In this document: positions 1 through 12,002 of the stretch, one piece after another
Numbering within the stretch: position 1 is the stretch's first letter
Layout of the letters: the number at the start of each line of letters is the position of its first letter
Origin: Conidiobolus incongruus B7586
Taxonomy: Eukaryota > Entomophthoromycota > Entomophthoromycetes > Entomophthorales > Conidiobolaceae
Assembly (NCBI GenBank): GCA_000697335.1
Contig: JNEM01010563.1
Span: 1 to 42,871, forward strand
DNA: 42,871 nucleotides
Reading direction: 5' to 3'
Translations under genes and position numbers: made by a program
The notes under the pieces: generated by a model
Seen by the model: only the letters and a program-made list of their open reading frames with translations
The model's database searches: none
What the model was told of the DNA's origin: nothing

Positions 1-943
1 TTACCAAAAGTATAGAAAAGAGTTATTAATAATAAAAAAGGCTATTAATTTTATATTATTCATTAATTTTTATATATTATTTATTAATTTATTTGTTTAA
101 TTATAATTTTAAAATTATACTATTATTTAATTTCTAAACTAATATTAAATATATATTATATATTTATTTTTATATTTTATATATTAAAATATTTATTTAT
201 TTTTAATTGCAAAAAATTCAAATTATTAAAAAAGTAATAATATAAATAAATTATATATTTTTATTAAAATTGATTTAATTAAGAATTGTTTAAGATATCA
301 GTAAATATATTAGTAATGTTAATTTTATAACTTACTTTTGTAGGCTAGTGTATGCTAACTAAGTTATTATGTTGGTTATTTTCTTAAGGTACAGCTTAAT
401 AATCTAAGTTAAACAATAAATTACCCCTTTTATATCACCAAACAGGTGTTGTCCTAGAAGACAACTATTTACCTAAAATTTATTAGACACTTAACTTCCC
501 AGCCACTGTCAATATATTTAAATAGACAATATTATTAAGTAATAATAATAAATATAAATTATTTAGAATTCAATTATCATTGCATTATATTATATGTGAA
601 TATCATGATTACATTATTGTAATTGTGAAAAAACAATTAGTATTACTTATTTTTAGCAAGTTTAAATTATTTATTAATTTTGTGATAAAATTATATTAGA
701 TATTTGAGATAATATTTGAGATAATGTTCATAAGTTTAATCATCAAAATGCTTTTTTACTATTGATCAAAATAGATGAATTATAAAATTGACTAATATGG
801 ATAGGGGAATAAAAATAGAGAACAATGTTAAACAGATTGATATATTAACTTAAAAATAAATAATAAATTTTATTTTAAAGCTGATTTGTTTATTATTCAA
901 ATACTAAATTATTATAATCAAAGAAATACAAAAATTTGTAAGG
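1..943. other. AT-rich spacer at window start
   Basis: No convincing gene. The stretch is very AT-rich with stops in all frames. One short perfect hairpin is visible at 448-465 (GTTGTC, six-base loop, GACAAC) inside a less AT-rich patch at about 340-510. That patch has no reading frame, so it could be a small RNA or an old gene fragment, but nothing identifies it. Confidence 0.5.
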
Positions 944-3605
944 TTAAATATTATTTAACATTGATAATTTAAATTTCAAGTCTTTTAAGCCTTTGGTAGT
1001 AGGATTCCAGTCTTTAAATTGTTTCATTATTTCGTCTAATTCTTGTTTTAAATATGGGACGGCTTTGATTCTTTCATCTTCAAGTAACCCTCGAATGATC
1101 CATGGGAGGTAGTAGGGATTGAATGGTTCGTTGGCTGATATCTTGCTGAATGTGAACTGAGCTGGAGAATCATTACTGGATGATGGTCCTTCAAATAGCC
1201 ATTGGACTGCCATTGAATATACTTTGAGTTCTTGGTAAATTGTAGAGTGTCCAGGGGTTCCTGAGTACAGAGATCCCCCAACCGAGTCTGATAAATGAAC
1301 TAGAAGCCCATGATCCGATATACCATGATTTCTTAATAGTAATGAATAAACAATCAAATTGGTCAAAAAATTTGGTTGATAATCGGTATGATCAATATAA
1401 ATGGCTCTCAGAATAGAGGGATGATCAAATCCATGCATTGTTCCAGAATACAGAGGAACCACCTGATCCATCAATGACCCAACTGCTGTTACTTTAACAC
1501 CATTTTCTAGTAAAATTCGCATAGCTTTAGCATATTTTTTGACTAGATAAGATTCTGGATCTACAAAATTAAACAGCTCTCTAGCAGCCTCAGTTTCAAA
1601 ATATTTAACAATGACATTCTCCTTAAGAAATGGGAAGGGCCCATGGGAAATACCAGACATAGCCAGTAAGCATGTTGATTGCCGTTTGGTATCTAACAAT
1701 CCATCTCTTATCAATCTTGATACTATCATCGTACCAACTGGTGTGCCTTGGGAGTGGACTGCAACCAACACCATATTAGCATTTTTCAATGCCTGAACCC
1801 ATTGGGTATTTCCTATTAAATCACTGTACAATTTGTTTAATCGAAATTCAACTTTTCCAGCCCCACTCAATGGAATTTGAGTAACTTGGTCATCGTCCAA
1901 CTCTTTACCAAAATGGTTATATAAATACTGTCTAAGAGCAGTTTCCATACGCTCACAAAACCTTTCTGAAGTCCCTGTAGGCTCACCAATGATATTGCTA
2001 TAGATTTTATGAGGAAACCAGCCATGAACACCTATAATTACGATATTCTGCAATTCTAAAGGATTGATCGATGTAGTTGTAGAAGGCTTTTCTGATGGAT
2101 TATAGCCTACTCCAGTATAGTATGAAAATAAGTTATAGGCCGATTGAACAATTGAAGGTTGAGAATTTGTAGCATTGGACGGATTTTTATCAATTAAATG
2201 TAGAGTAGGGAGCACCAAATTGGGTGAAATAGCTGGCTCAATAATCCTCTTTTTCTTTTGATCGGATGGAGGTAGATTAGGATCTTCTAACTGTCCTTTG
2301 TTGTTAACGTTAGCTTCTTTGACTTGTCCATCTTCAATCACTTTGGGATTGTCACCTGTGATATTGGGAGTTTGTAAATTTTCTAGACTTTTAGAAGTGG
2401 CCAGGAGATTAGTGCTATCATTCATTTGGTTGTCATTAGGATCCACTTTGCTCAGGGATGGTGAAGTTTTATTTAATCCACTTTGGTCTAAGTATGTAGG
2501 GGAGCGGAATGGATTCCACCAGGAATAAGTTGATTGAGGACGATCTTTATTTGAAATAGTTTGGTTTGCTTCATTGATATTGCTTAACTGGTCCATTGCT
2601 GATGGAGAATTATTAGCCTCACATTGTAATTCAGAACTAGTCGGAGGAACCAATGTGTCTGAACTTTCGATATTAATTGGTTTTTCTAGTTTATCGTTAA
2701 TCTCATCTGTACTTTTTCGTTTAGCCAAATCCTGGGACAGCTGTGAGATTGGCGATTCAGATCTTGTCTGAGGTGCCGAACTTGAGGTTCCACCGCCAAA
2801 TATCCACCAAGAGGATCTCTTTGCATTATCAATTGAAATATTCGATTTATTCAAAGGATTAGATTCATCTTCTGGTGAATTATGAAATTGATCAGGACTT
2901 GCATTTTGAGTAGGAGAATCATCTAATTTGAAGAAATTTAATGAATTAGAAAGATAGTATGAGGCTATTAACAATAACCATACCATGGATATGTGCATTA
3001 GTATTATTTGGCAAAGAGCATGAAAACAATTCTGATTTGGAAGATGTTGTATCATATAGACTATGACTCATAAGCTGTGCTTCATTCTTAGCAAATGTCT
3101 GAGATATTTTTTTAGCTATTTGAACTGAGCGCATTGAGCTGGCTGACGAGGATATATGTGCTTCGCCTTGGGAAATTTGTGCTGGGTCAAAGGTTGTCTC
3201 TGCGGATACAGGTTTATCCCAAGATCCTAATTTTTTAGTTGGGTCAGAAAGAGACATATCTGAGAAATTTATCATAGATAAGCGTTTTTTGATAATTTCT
3301 ACTTCTAAATTTTTTACGCGTGATTTAGGTCGAGAATGTAAATGACCAGGATTTTGCAGTGAAGAAGATAAAGAGCTAGAATCAATATTAGAAGATTCTT
3401 TAGAAGTTGATACCATAGAATTAGTTCTTGATCTTGAACCAAAAAACCACCAAGAACTCCTTGGAGAGGGAGCAGATTTAATGTTTTCGTCATTTACCTG
3501 GTCATTCTGTGCAGGGTTGGTTTGAGTTTCTATATTATTGACCAAAGAAGTATAACTGTCATCATGTTGATTTATATTAGTAATATATTTGTTAGATTGA
3601 TCCAT
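944..3605 (-). CDS. Large serine-hydrolase-fold protein, fungal YJR098C-like
   Basis: Two exons, 3605..2984 and 2922..944, joined over a 61-nt intron (donor GTATGG, acceptor TTAG) in phase 1, give 866 aa. The N-terminal half is long, polar and low-complexity, rich in Ser/Asn. It carries three copies of a short Trp-Trp motif at about residues 52-53, 246-247 and 342-343 (SSWWFFG, SSWWIFG, YSWWNPF). The conserved part starts near residue 503 with IIGVHGWFP, then EPTGTSERFCE, then VAVHSQGTPV near 595-604, where the serine of HSQG is the probable nucleophile of an alpha/beta hydrolase fold. This order resembles, from memory, the uncharacterised fungal YJR098C family; the substrate is unknown. The exon 2 frame also opens upstream into a hydrophobic stretch, but splicing removes it, so no membrane anchor is predicted. 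The product could be a lipase or esterase, but activity is inferred only from the motif. Confidence 0.75.
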
Positions 3606-4433
3606 TCATTAAAATAAAAAATGTAAGTTGATAATTTAATTTCTAATTTTAAAACTATGATAGATTAATAAATGCAAGTCCCAATCTGAAATCAATACAA
3701 TTAAACAAGGTTTTATGGGTTGAATCGTATTCTTTAAACTCGAATTAATTTTAATCAACTGAATTTTGCCAAAATCTAAGAAATAGGAAATTTAGTTTTT
3801 TGCCACGAATTCAAGTTAAATATTTTGTACTTTACGTCATTTTGCAATAATTTTCATATGAAATTAAACAAACCTTTGCCAATTAATTTTTTAAACATAC
3901 GAGTGGATTTTTATGATTGGTAGAATGAGAGTTTGATATTTTCATTCATTTTGTACTAAGTAGATGGTTAACAAATATTGATTAAAAGTATATAATAAAA
4001 AATACAATATATATACTAATAAAATATTTCTGATTCAAACTTATATAAACAATTCCATTATATCAAAGATAGGTCACGTTATCAGACATTTAATTTGATT
4101 ACACTCAGGTTATTAACTTTATCACAAAAATTAAAATTTACAACAATTCAAACATTAATTGATTTAATTGTTTTCACTAATATTTTATTGTAATAATATT
4201 TAATATTTCATTTTGTTCGCATTATTTAATCAATTTATATTAAATTTATCAATCCTTTAATTACAAATTCCAAGTAATCAGTCCCATAATAATATAATAA
4301 GAAGTTATGAAATATGATTTATATAAATTGAGATCACAACGAAATTACAATAAATAGACCAGTATAAATAAGTGAACTATTAAATACCATATTATTCAAA
4401 CTAATAATTAATCAATCAAACCAATATAACAAA
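3606..4433. promoter_or_regulatory. Divergent intergenic promoter region
   Basis: 828 bases between two divergently transcribed genes, so it should hold both promoters. It is AT-rich with several TATAAA-like strings (for example around 4318-4326 and 4363-4372 on the plus side). No conserved element stands out. Confidence 0.4.
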
Positions 4434-5256
4434 ATGAATAATGCAAATCCCAAAAACAGTCAAAGGATGAAATTAATCACTATTCCAGAGAGTTTTGGTC
4501 AAGTTGAAAATGGTATTTATCGCAGTGAAATGATAAAGGTGCACCACTTTCCATTTATTAAAACTTTGAACCTTAATTCAGTACTCATTTTGTCGCCTGA
4601 GCCTCCTTCAAAGACTGTTTCCAATTTTTTCAATAATCAGAATATTCACGTTGTAAGTTGATCTTCGTACGCCTTAAGTTAGATCTTTATATTCACTATT
4701 ATTTAAAGCACCATTTAGGTCAACAATCTTGGTTTTCGTCTAATACATCCACCAGTTGGAGGCCTATAAGTGAAGAAATTATTAAAGAGGGGCTGGAATA
4801 TGTATTAAATGTATCTTTTCATCCTATTTTAATTATGTGCACGTAATTATTTTAAATAGCTTAAAAATATGATCGTATTTAATATCAAATTATATATAGA
4901 CTTGGTATTCATGAAACTGGCGCATTGATTGGATGTTTAAGAAAATTACAAAATTGGAATTTTAATTCAATTGTTATGGAGGTAAATTAATAATATTCAA
5001 AATCAAAAATTTAATGATTGATATTAACATTGATGATGTTATTATTTTAGTATCGAAGCTACGCAGGAAACAAATCAAGGAGAGTAACTGAACAGTTCAT
5101 TGAATTATTCGACTTGGATTTAATAGCATTGCCTCAGAATTTACCTGAGTGGTATTTATACCATCTTAAATTATTGGTAAAAATAAAGCTAAACAATTAT
5201 CAACTGAGTTCTAATATTTATTTCTAATGATTTAGGCTGAGGAATCTGAACATTAA
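4434..5256 (+). CDS. Siw14/Oca-family atypical phosphatase-like protein
   Basis: Five exons, 4434..4652, 4709..4842, 4900..4981, 5051..5176 and 5236..5256, give 193 aa; introns are 54-69 nt. The N-terminus has FGQVENGIYRSEM, the hallmark opening of plant-and-fungi atypical dual-specificity phosphatases (Siw14, Oca1-6). HLGQQSW and SWRPISEE follow, then the P-loop region HPILIMCTLGIHETG and GCLRKLQNWNF, EYRSYAG, EQFIELFD. The family P-loop is C-x5-R; here Cys117 is kept but position 123 is Glu, so the phosphate-binding arginine is gone. Catalysis is therefore doubtful, and a regulatory or scaffold role, as suggested for some Oca proteins, is more likely. The last exon encodes only six residues (AEESEH). 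If it is skipped the frame runs to a stop near 5227 with a different tail. The stop lies 42 bases from the stop of the convergent TRM7 gene. Confidence 0.8.
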
Positions 5257-5298
5257 TTAATTCACCAGTATTTTCAACTTGTTTTTAATATAATGACT

Positions 5299-6529
<1,231 letters not shown>

Positions 6530-6652
6530 ATTTAATATTATAAAATTATGATATTAAATAAATTAAATTTAACCTGATGATTGAATTTAAACAAATTAAA
6601 AAAGTTAAAAGTATATGGGATAAGGAAATAATAAATGTAACCCAAAAATCAG

Positions 6653-6723
6653 GGCTCGACTGGGAATCGAACCCAGGACCTCTCCCACCCTAAGGGAGAA
6701 TTATACCACTAAACCATCGAGCC
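6653..6723 (-). tRNA. tRNA-Pro (AGG)
   Basis: On the minus strand GGCTCGA begins a 71-nt cloverleaf whose 3' end TCGAGCC closes a perfect 7-bp acceptor stem. The anticodon arm is CTCCC-TTAGGGT-GGGAG, giving anticodon AGG (proline, CCU/CCC). The T arm carries GGTTCGATTCC (B box). There is no intron. A run of five T (plus-strand A at 6644-6648) shortly after the gene should stop Pol III. The gene lies between TRM7 and the KMO gene, both on the same strand. Confidence 0.96.
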
Positions 6724-7249
6724 TTAGCTTGTTAGTAATTAATATTTAATTATAAGTTATTGTAAAGATATTTTTGATTTCATTATAATATACTTTCATT
6801 TTTTTTATCCTCTTTCTTTTTATTTTCTATTCTTCTATTCTTACTAAATATATTTTTTATCTTTTATTTTAATCCTTACATAACTTTATAATATTTTTTC
6901 TTCATCAATATCTTTCTATGATTTTACATCTCAACATGATTATTTATCAAACTTTCAAAATCAATATATAATATTTATAATCTAATTCGAATAATATTAA
7001 CTCATTACATTTATTAGTTATAGTGTGCCAATTAATCAGAGCAAATTAAAATTTAGCCTTGATTTAAGAACATCATTTTCACAATCTTGCAATATTCAAA
7101 TTAATTAATAATAAATTATAATTTTTGTATTTTATCAATTTTTTTATATTATTAAATATCTTGAATTACAAAATAAATAACATTATTCAAAGATAAAACC
7201 TACATAATCACTATTATCAATGATTTAATTAATTTTTATTTTCAAAAAT
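6724..7249. other. AT-rich spacer
   Basis: About 520 bases between tRNA-Pro and the 3' end of the KMO gene. It is a T-rich then A/T-mixed sequence with no open frame or RNA-like structure that I can support. Confidence 0.5.
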
Positions 7250-8641
7250 TTAAATGCGTTTGGTATACTTAGCCCAAAGGAAAGCACCTGTACCGACAAC
7301 AGCGGCTAGGGTAGTGTTTTGGAAGAATTTCAACCATCTGGTTTGGTTGTTCCATCTTTCGATCACTTCGGAATAGGGTATCGATGTAAAGCTAACCATT
7401 GTATAGAGTGGAATAACAGTACTGGGCATGATCTTGTGAAGGAAAGTTTCAACCTTCTTTCTGATGAGATAGCCATAATCGACTACGGAACTACTCATTT
7501 CAACGTAATTATGGAGTGCTAAATCACAGATAGCTACAACATCAGGATGACGCGTTTTGGTGTATTGCTCGAGAGCTTGACGCATTGCGGATGCATCTCT
7601 ACCATCGATATTGTATTGCTTGAAGATATCGAAGAGTTTGACAATATCTTCAAATCCACAGTTCATACCTTGACCGTAAAAAGGTACCATACAGTGGGCA
7701 GAATCTCCCAGTAAGACAGCTCTGTTTTCAAAGTGATAGGGCGTACATTTGAGGTACATGAGTGGACTTTTGGGATTATTGAAGAAATAATGAACGATTT
7801 CTTTTTCGCCTATTAAATCAATGGTGTCAGGCATATCGGTTCTGAAGAGGTCTAACACCTTTTCTTCAGTATCCAATTGTTCTAACTGATCCCAGGGCAT
7901 GAAGAGGGTACAGGTGAATGTGCAGTCTTGGTTAGGTAAAGCAATAAACATGTATTCCCTTCTGGGCCAGATATGGAGATGATTGGGATCCATTTTGTAT
8001 TCGGGTTCGCCCTTTTCGTTGATCTTAGGTTGAATGGTCATTTCGCAATAAGCATGCTTCATATAATTCTGAGCATAATCCATGCGAGTGCGTCTCATAA
8101 TTTGACGTCTTACTGTAGAATGAGCACCGTCAGCACCGACGATTAAATCAACTTCAACGTTGACTTCACTTCCGTCTTGGGTTCCAAATACACATTTACC
8201 CTCTTCCCAATTACAAGTTTTCAAAGTGTATCCAAAGTATAATTTGGTATCTTTCAACTTCTCCAACTCGTCCAACAAAATAATATTGAGTAATTCTCTA
8301 TCGACAGAGTTAATATGCTGGTGCTTGGTACCGTAAGCCTGACTGGTCTGCCTTCCCTTGAGGTCATGAATCATTCTTCCTTTCATGGGGACAGCTCTGT
8401 CCAAAATAACCTTATCTAAATTCAAGTTAGTACCCTTGAGTGCTTCAATGCCTCTGTGAGAAAGTGCCAAATTAATCGATCTCTTCTGAGTTTTACTACT
8501 CACTTCAGGATTTCTAATATCTAAATTTCTTTCATAAAGACTTACTTCCCAACCGGCTTGAGCGAAGTAAACGCCAGCTAAACTACCTACTAAGCCACCG
8601 CCTACAATCGCTACTTTGGGCTTTAATTGATCAGAGCTCAT
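7250..8641 (-). CDS. BNA4: Kynurenine 3-monooxygenase
   Basis: Intronless, 463 aa, from MSSDQLKPKVAIVGGG. This FAD-dependent hydroxylase converts L-kynurenine to 3-hydroxykynurenine with NADPH and O2, in the de novo NAD (kynurenine) pathway at the outer mitochondrial membrane. Visible motifs are the Rossmann GGGLVGS (14-20), YERNLD ending the second strand, SINLALSHRG, the GADGAHSTVRR motif near residue 168, and the second FAD motif GDSAHCMVPFYGQGMNCGFED near 313. The C-terminus ends in a short hydrophobic helix (TLAAVVGTGAFLWA) followed by KYTKRI, as in other KMOs where the tail anchors the enzyme in the membrane. Length and motif order are normal. The gene has clearly higher GC than its flanks, and unlike most neighbours it has no introns. 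Confidence 0.97.
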   Translation of the reverse strand: MSSDQLKPKVAIVGGGLVGSLAGVYFAQAGWEVSLYERNLDIRNPEVSSKTQKRSINLALSHRGIEALKGTNLNLDKVILDRAVPMKGRMIHDLKGRQTSQAYGTKHQHINSVDRELLNIILLDELEKLKDTKLYFGYTLKTCNWEEGKCVFGTQDGSEVNVEVDLIVGADGAHSTVRRQIMRRTRMDYAQNYMKHAYCEMTIQPKINEKGEPEYKMDPNHLHIWPRREYMFIALPNQDCTFTCTLFMPWDQLEQLDTEEKVLDLFRTDMPDTIDLIGEKEIVHYFFNNPKSPLMYLKCTPYHFENRAVLLGDSAHCMVPFYGQGMNCGFEDIVKLFDIFKQYNIDGRDASAMRQALEQYTKTRHPDVVAICDLALHNYVEMSSSVVDYGYLIRKKVETFLHKIMPSTVIPLYTMVSFTSIPYSEVIERWNNQTRWLKFFQNTTLAAVVGTGAFLWAKYTKRI

Positions 8642-10317
8642 TTTTTATATGGTGTTAACTTTAGATGATTATTAATAAAAGCATCCCCCAAACACAAGTG
8701 ATATTACTTAGATTTATACCATAATAGAAAGTGGATTTTAAAAGTCATTTGATTTAATTTATTGAAATTAAATATTTAATAGTGTTAATTATTTAGCTTG
8801 CATTTATTGAATGAATTTGTATGTCATACTCAATTTGTTAATATTACTTTAACTATTGTATTATTTGTCTTAATATTACTATATTAAATTGGTGATGACT
8901 GTTATTTAACTATCTTTAAAATTTGCAATATTGTTCTTAAAAAATTTTACGAAATATTCAAATATTGGTTCATAATGGAGGGTAGAGTTTTGATTTTATC
9001 AAACTGATCCTTCTAGTATATTAAAAGAATATTCAATTGAAAATAAACTCCAAAAATTTTAAAAAAACTTCATATAAAAAATATTTTTATGTTTAGGTTT
9101 CTAGTATTTGATTTTAATTGATAAAGATATTGAGTAATTACTATAATTAAGATATGTTTAACTATTTTTTAATCGCTTCAATTGAATCATTTGGATAGTT
9201 ATTTAAGTTTATATTTGCTTGGACTTTGAATTAGAAGCCTAATCTTAAAACCCAAATATACATTCTATCACATCCATTGAAAATTGTTTAAAAGAACGGA
9301 GATTAATTGAATATCACTTGCGTGGTATTTAGTTCTTGCAATTTTACTGTTCAATCTTTACCCCTAAGGCTAATATAAGTTATTTGAATTTATTATGATA
9401 TTGAAATGTATCAAAAATCAAGTGAGTAAAATAAAATTAATCGAATATGGGAAAAACATTATTTTGATAGTTCAATCATTTTCTTATTAAATTGTGTATA
9501 TTATATATAATCAAAGGAAGATAAAATAGATATATTATTATATAGTATTTTAAATATAATAATAATAATATTTTCAAGTAAATAAGATATATTTATGGTT
9601 TCAATAAAATGTTTATTGATAAAATACAGATAAATAATATTAAACTGAAATAATAAATTTAATGTTTCAAAGGTAATAACTTGAAAGATATAGATATTTC
9701 AGTATCATAAGTTTATTTGAAAAATCCTAGTTACAATGAGTAAATAACTAATTTAAGTTAAAACTTTTGGGATAAAACTATTAATAATCATTCTGAAATG
9801 ATTTATTTAGTCAAATTTATAGATTTTCATTAATAAACTTTGAATTAATTTCAATAAATATTTGAAGTAAAACTTTTTGATAAGTTATTATCAGTATATT
9901 ATATTAAAAATTAATTGGATTCAAATAGAAATGTTTTGCAAATTTATTTCCAATTGTATTTATATGATTTGAATGTTATTGAAAATGATGTGATCTTAAA
10001 TTTTAATTCAGATGTTGAATATTGGTTTGATATCATACTGACTTAATACATATCATAATAATTATTGAAAGCTCATTATCATAATAGAGAGTTTGAAATC
10101 TAAATCACCTTCATCTATTACTTCGAATATTATTAAAATTTCGAAAAATTAATAATCAATTGATTTTTAACTAATCTTCACATTATTAAACCCATAAAAT
10201 ATAATTAAAAGCAATGTACTAATATTTCGTTATATTGTCCAATTTCCAAGTAACAAATCCCAAATTATAACAACCGTAAAATTTAACATATTATTAATGA
10301 ATAATCAATAGAAATTG
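8642..10317. other. Long divergent AT-rich spacer
   Basis: About 1.7 kb between the divergent KMO and C1/Pex-like genes. It must carry both promoters but shows no coding frame, tRNA or repeat. Very AT-rich, with short poly-A/T runs only. Confidence 0.5.
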
Positions 10318-11748
10318 ATGAAAGGAAACAAACACCAATTTCAGATTACCACATTTCATAAACCAACATACTGCGACTACTGCCAAAAATTTTTATGGGG
10401 ATTAATCTTTCAAGGATACAGCTGTCAAGATTGTAACTATATTTGTCACCCTCAATGTAGATTGAAAATATTGGATAGGGATGATGACTCTTGTCTATGT
10501 CCTGTCCAATCACTAGACCCTAAGCAGAGTCCCACAAGTCCCGCCATACTGCATAATGTTTTGGAATCGAAGCCAGCTGTAACTTCAACATCCGCGACGC
10601 AAGCTACCACTTCAAAATCGTTGGGAGTGACTTTCAACGACAGTCAAAGTGCCGCAGAACAGTTGAAACATTTCCAGCCAGAGCCCCCAAAATCCCCATC
10701 GCTGTCGCCTTTTCTAACCCAGCTATTTTCAACGGCTCAGCAGCATGAACAATATTTGAAAAAGTCAAGGGAGCAGCCCGCATTGAACTTGTTTACCACG
10801 ACACCCCAGAATTTGACCAAGTTTTTGAATAGGGCGACATTTATGCGACAGGTTCAGTCTACAATACTGACTATACTAACATGGGAGAATCCTAAACTGA
10901 CGTGGCTGGTGCTTGCAGGCTACTTGGGTTTTATTTTTTATTTCAAAATGGTAATAATTCTACTCCAATTGGTCCTTTTGCTAAAAGTGGTGCAATCTTA
11001 CGCGAAGTTTGAAGAATTTGCAAATGATAATAACATTACTCCGAAAGATCCACCCATGCTGTCGGTACAGGAATATGCTCAAAATTTTCAATTTATTCAG
11101 AATTTTATGGGTACATATATTGAGCTGTATGATACTTGTAATAATTGGGAATTCCATTTGGATAGGAATGACGCTTTAAAGAAGGGACTGATGTATGGCC
11201 TACCTTTTACTATGCTGTCTACTGCCTTCTTACTAGATAAAATTAATATTAAGTATCTATCGCTAGTTGTAGGCTGCGGCATTCTATTGTGTAATCATCC
11301 ATTGGTTATGGCATTTATGCTGCATTCTGCTCACTGGTTCAAATCCGATATTATCGAAAACACGAAGATTAGATTTAGGGGCAATACCGCCAATAAAGAG
11401 ACGCAGCGCTACTTCTATTATTTTGAGAATGAGCGCTGGTGGGTTGGATTGGGATGGCAGCCTAGGACCCTGACTCTAGAGCGACCTAACTGGACATTGC
11501 CCAACTTGGACCCCTTGGATGATCCCCTGACACCACCCAAAGGCTTCGAGTGGAAAGAGGGTCATTTGGCGACAATTGATTATCAATGGAGTCACCCCAT
11601 CACATTAAAGGATGAGGGCTGGGTCTATTCGGATCCTCAGTGGAATCATCCAAGTAATGTGCCCTACCTCAGTAGTTTTACACGACGAAGACTTTGGAAA
11701 CGAGCAATTGTACCAGCAGCTTCTACATCTACACTTTCCAGTACTTAA
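10318..11748 (+). CDS. C1 zinc finger + Pex24/Pex30-like membrane protein with dysferlin domain
   Basis: Intronless, 476 aa from the ATG at 10318. Residues 6-59 form a C1 (phorbol-ester/DAG-type) zinc finger: H6, then CDYC, CQDC, H44-x2-C and a final Cys at 59, with the usual FxxPTYCDYC and WGL features. A Ser/Thr/Pro-rich linker follows. Then come hydrophobic segments (LTWLVLAGYLGFIFYF, VIILLQLVLLL, LPFTMLSTAFLL, LSLVVGCGILLCNHPLVMAF), the pattern of the fungal Pex24/28-32 reticulon-like region. The last ~110 residues are a dysferlin (DysF) domain: RYFYYFENERWW, GWQPR, ERPNWT, EWKEG and WVYSDPQW. Fungal relatives sit in the ER at peroxisome contact sites and control peroxisome number. A DAG-type finger in front suggests extra membrane targeting; this is inference. 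The gene is visibly GC-richer than its surroundings. Confidence 0.85.
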   Translation: MKGNKHQFQITTFHKPTYCDYCQKFLWGLIFQGYSCQDCNYICHPQCRLKILDRDDDSCLCPVQSLDPKQSPTSPAILHNVLESKPAVTSTSATQATTSKSLGVTFNDSQSAAEQLKHFQPEPPKSPSLSPFLTQLFSTAQQHEQYLKKSREQPALNLFTTTPQNLTKFLNRATFMRQVQSTILTILTWENPKLTWLVLAGYLGFIFYFKMVIILLQLVLLLKVVQSYAKFEEFANDNNITPKDPPMLSVQEYAQNFQFIQNFMGTYIELYDTCNNWEFHLDRNDALKKGLMYGLPFTMLSTAFLLDKINIKYLSLVVGCGILLCNHPLVMAFMLHSAHWFKSDIIENTKIRFRGNTANKETQRYFYYFENERWWVGLGWQPRTLTLERPNWTLPNLDPLDDPLTPPKGFEWKEGHLATIDYQWSHPITLKDEGWVYSDPQWNHPSNVPYLSSFTRRRLWKRAIVPAASTSTLSST

Positions 11749-12002
11749 AAAACTTAGTACATTTACAATCGTGTTCAATAATTTGTATTCTAAAAAACTA
11801 TGTAAATTTGGCTTAGTTAATATTTAGTGATTTTTAATGTCACTAATTTTTTACAATTAACTTCAATCCACTAGTTATTATATTGTGTAATAAATGGGTT
11901 CTTAAAAATTACTTCAAATTATTTGTTTTATATTTAATAATATATATTTTTATATAGTAAATAATAATAGAATTGGAATATAGATTAAATTTATTATCGA
12001 AA

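Noticed and set aside
2574-3055. Hydrophobic N-terminus (ALCQIILMHISMVWLLLIAS) as a membrane anchor of the hydrolase
   Set aside because: It lies across the 61-nt intron and exon 1 in another frame; splicing at 2984/2922 keeps the frame and conserved composition, so the anchor is an artefact of the unspliced frame.
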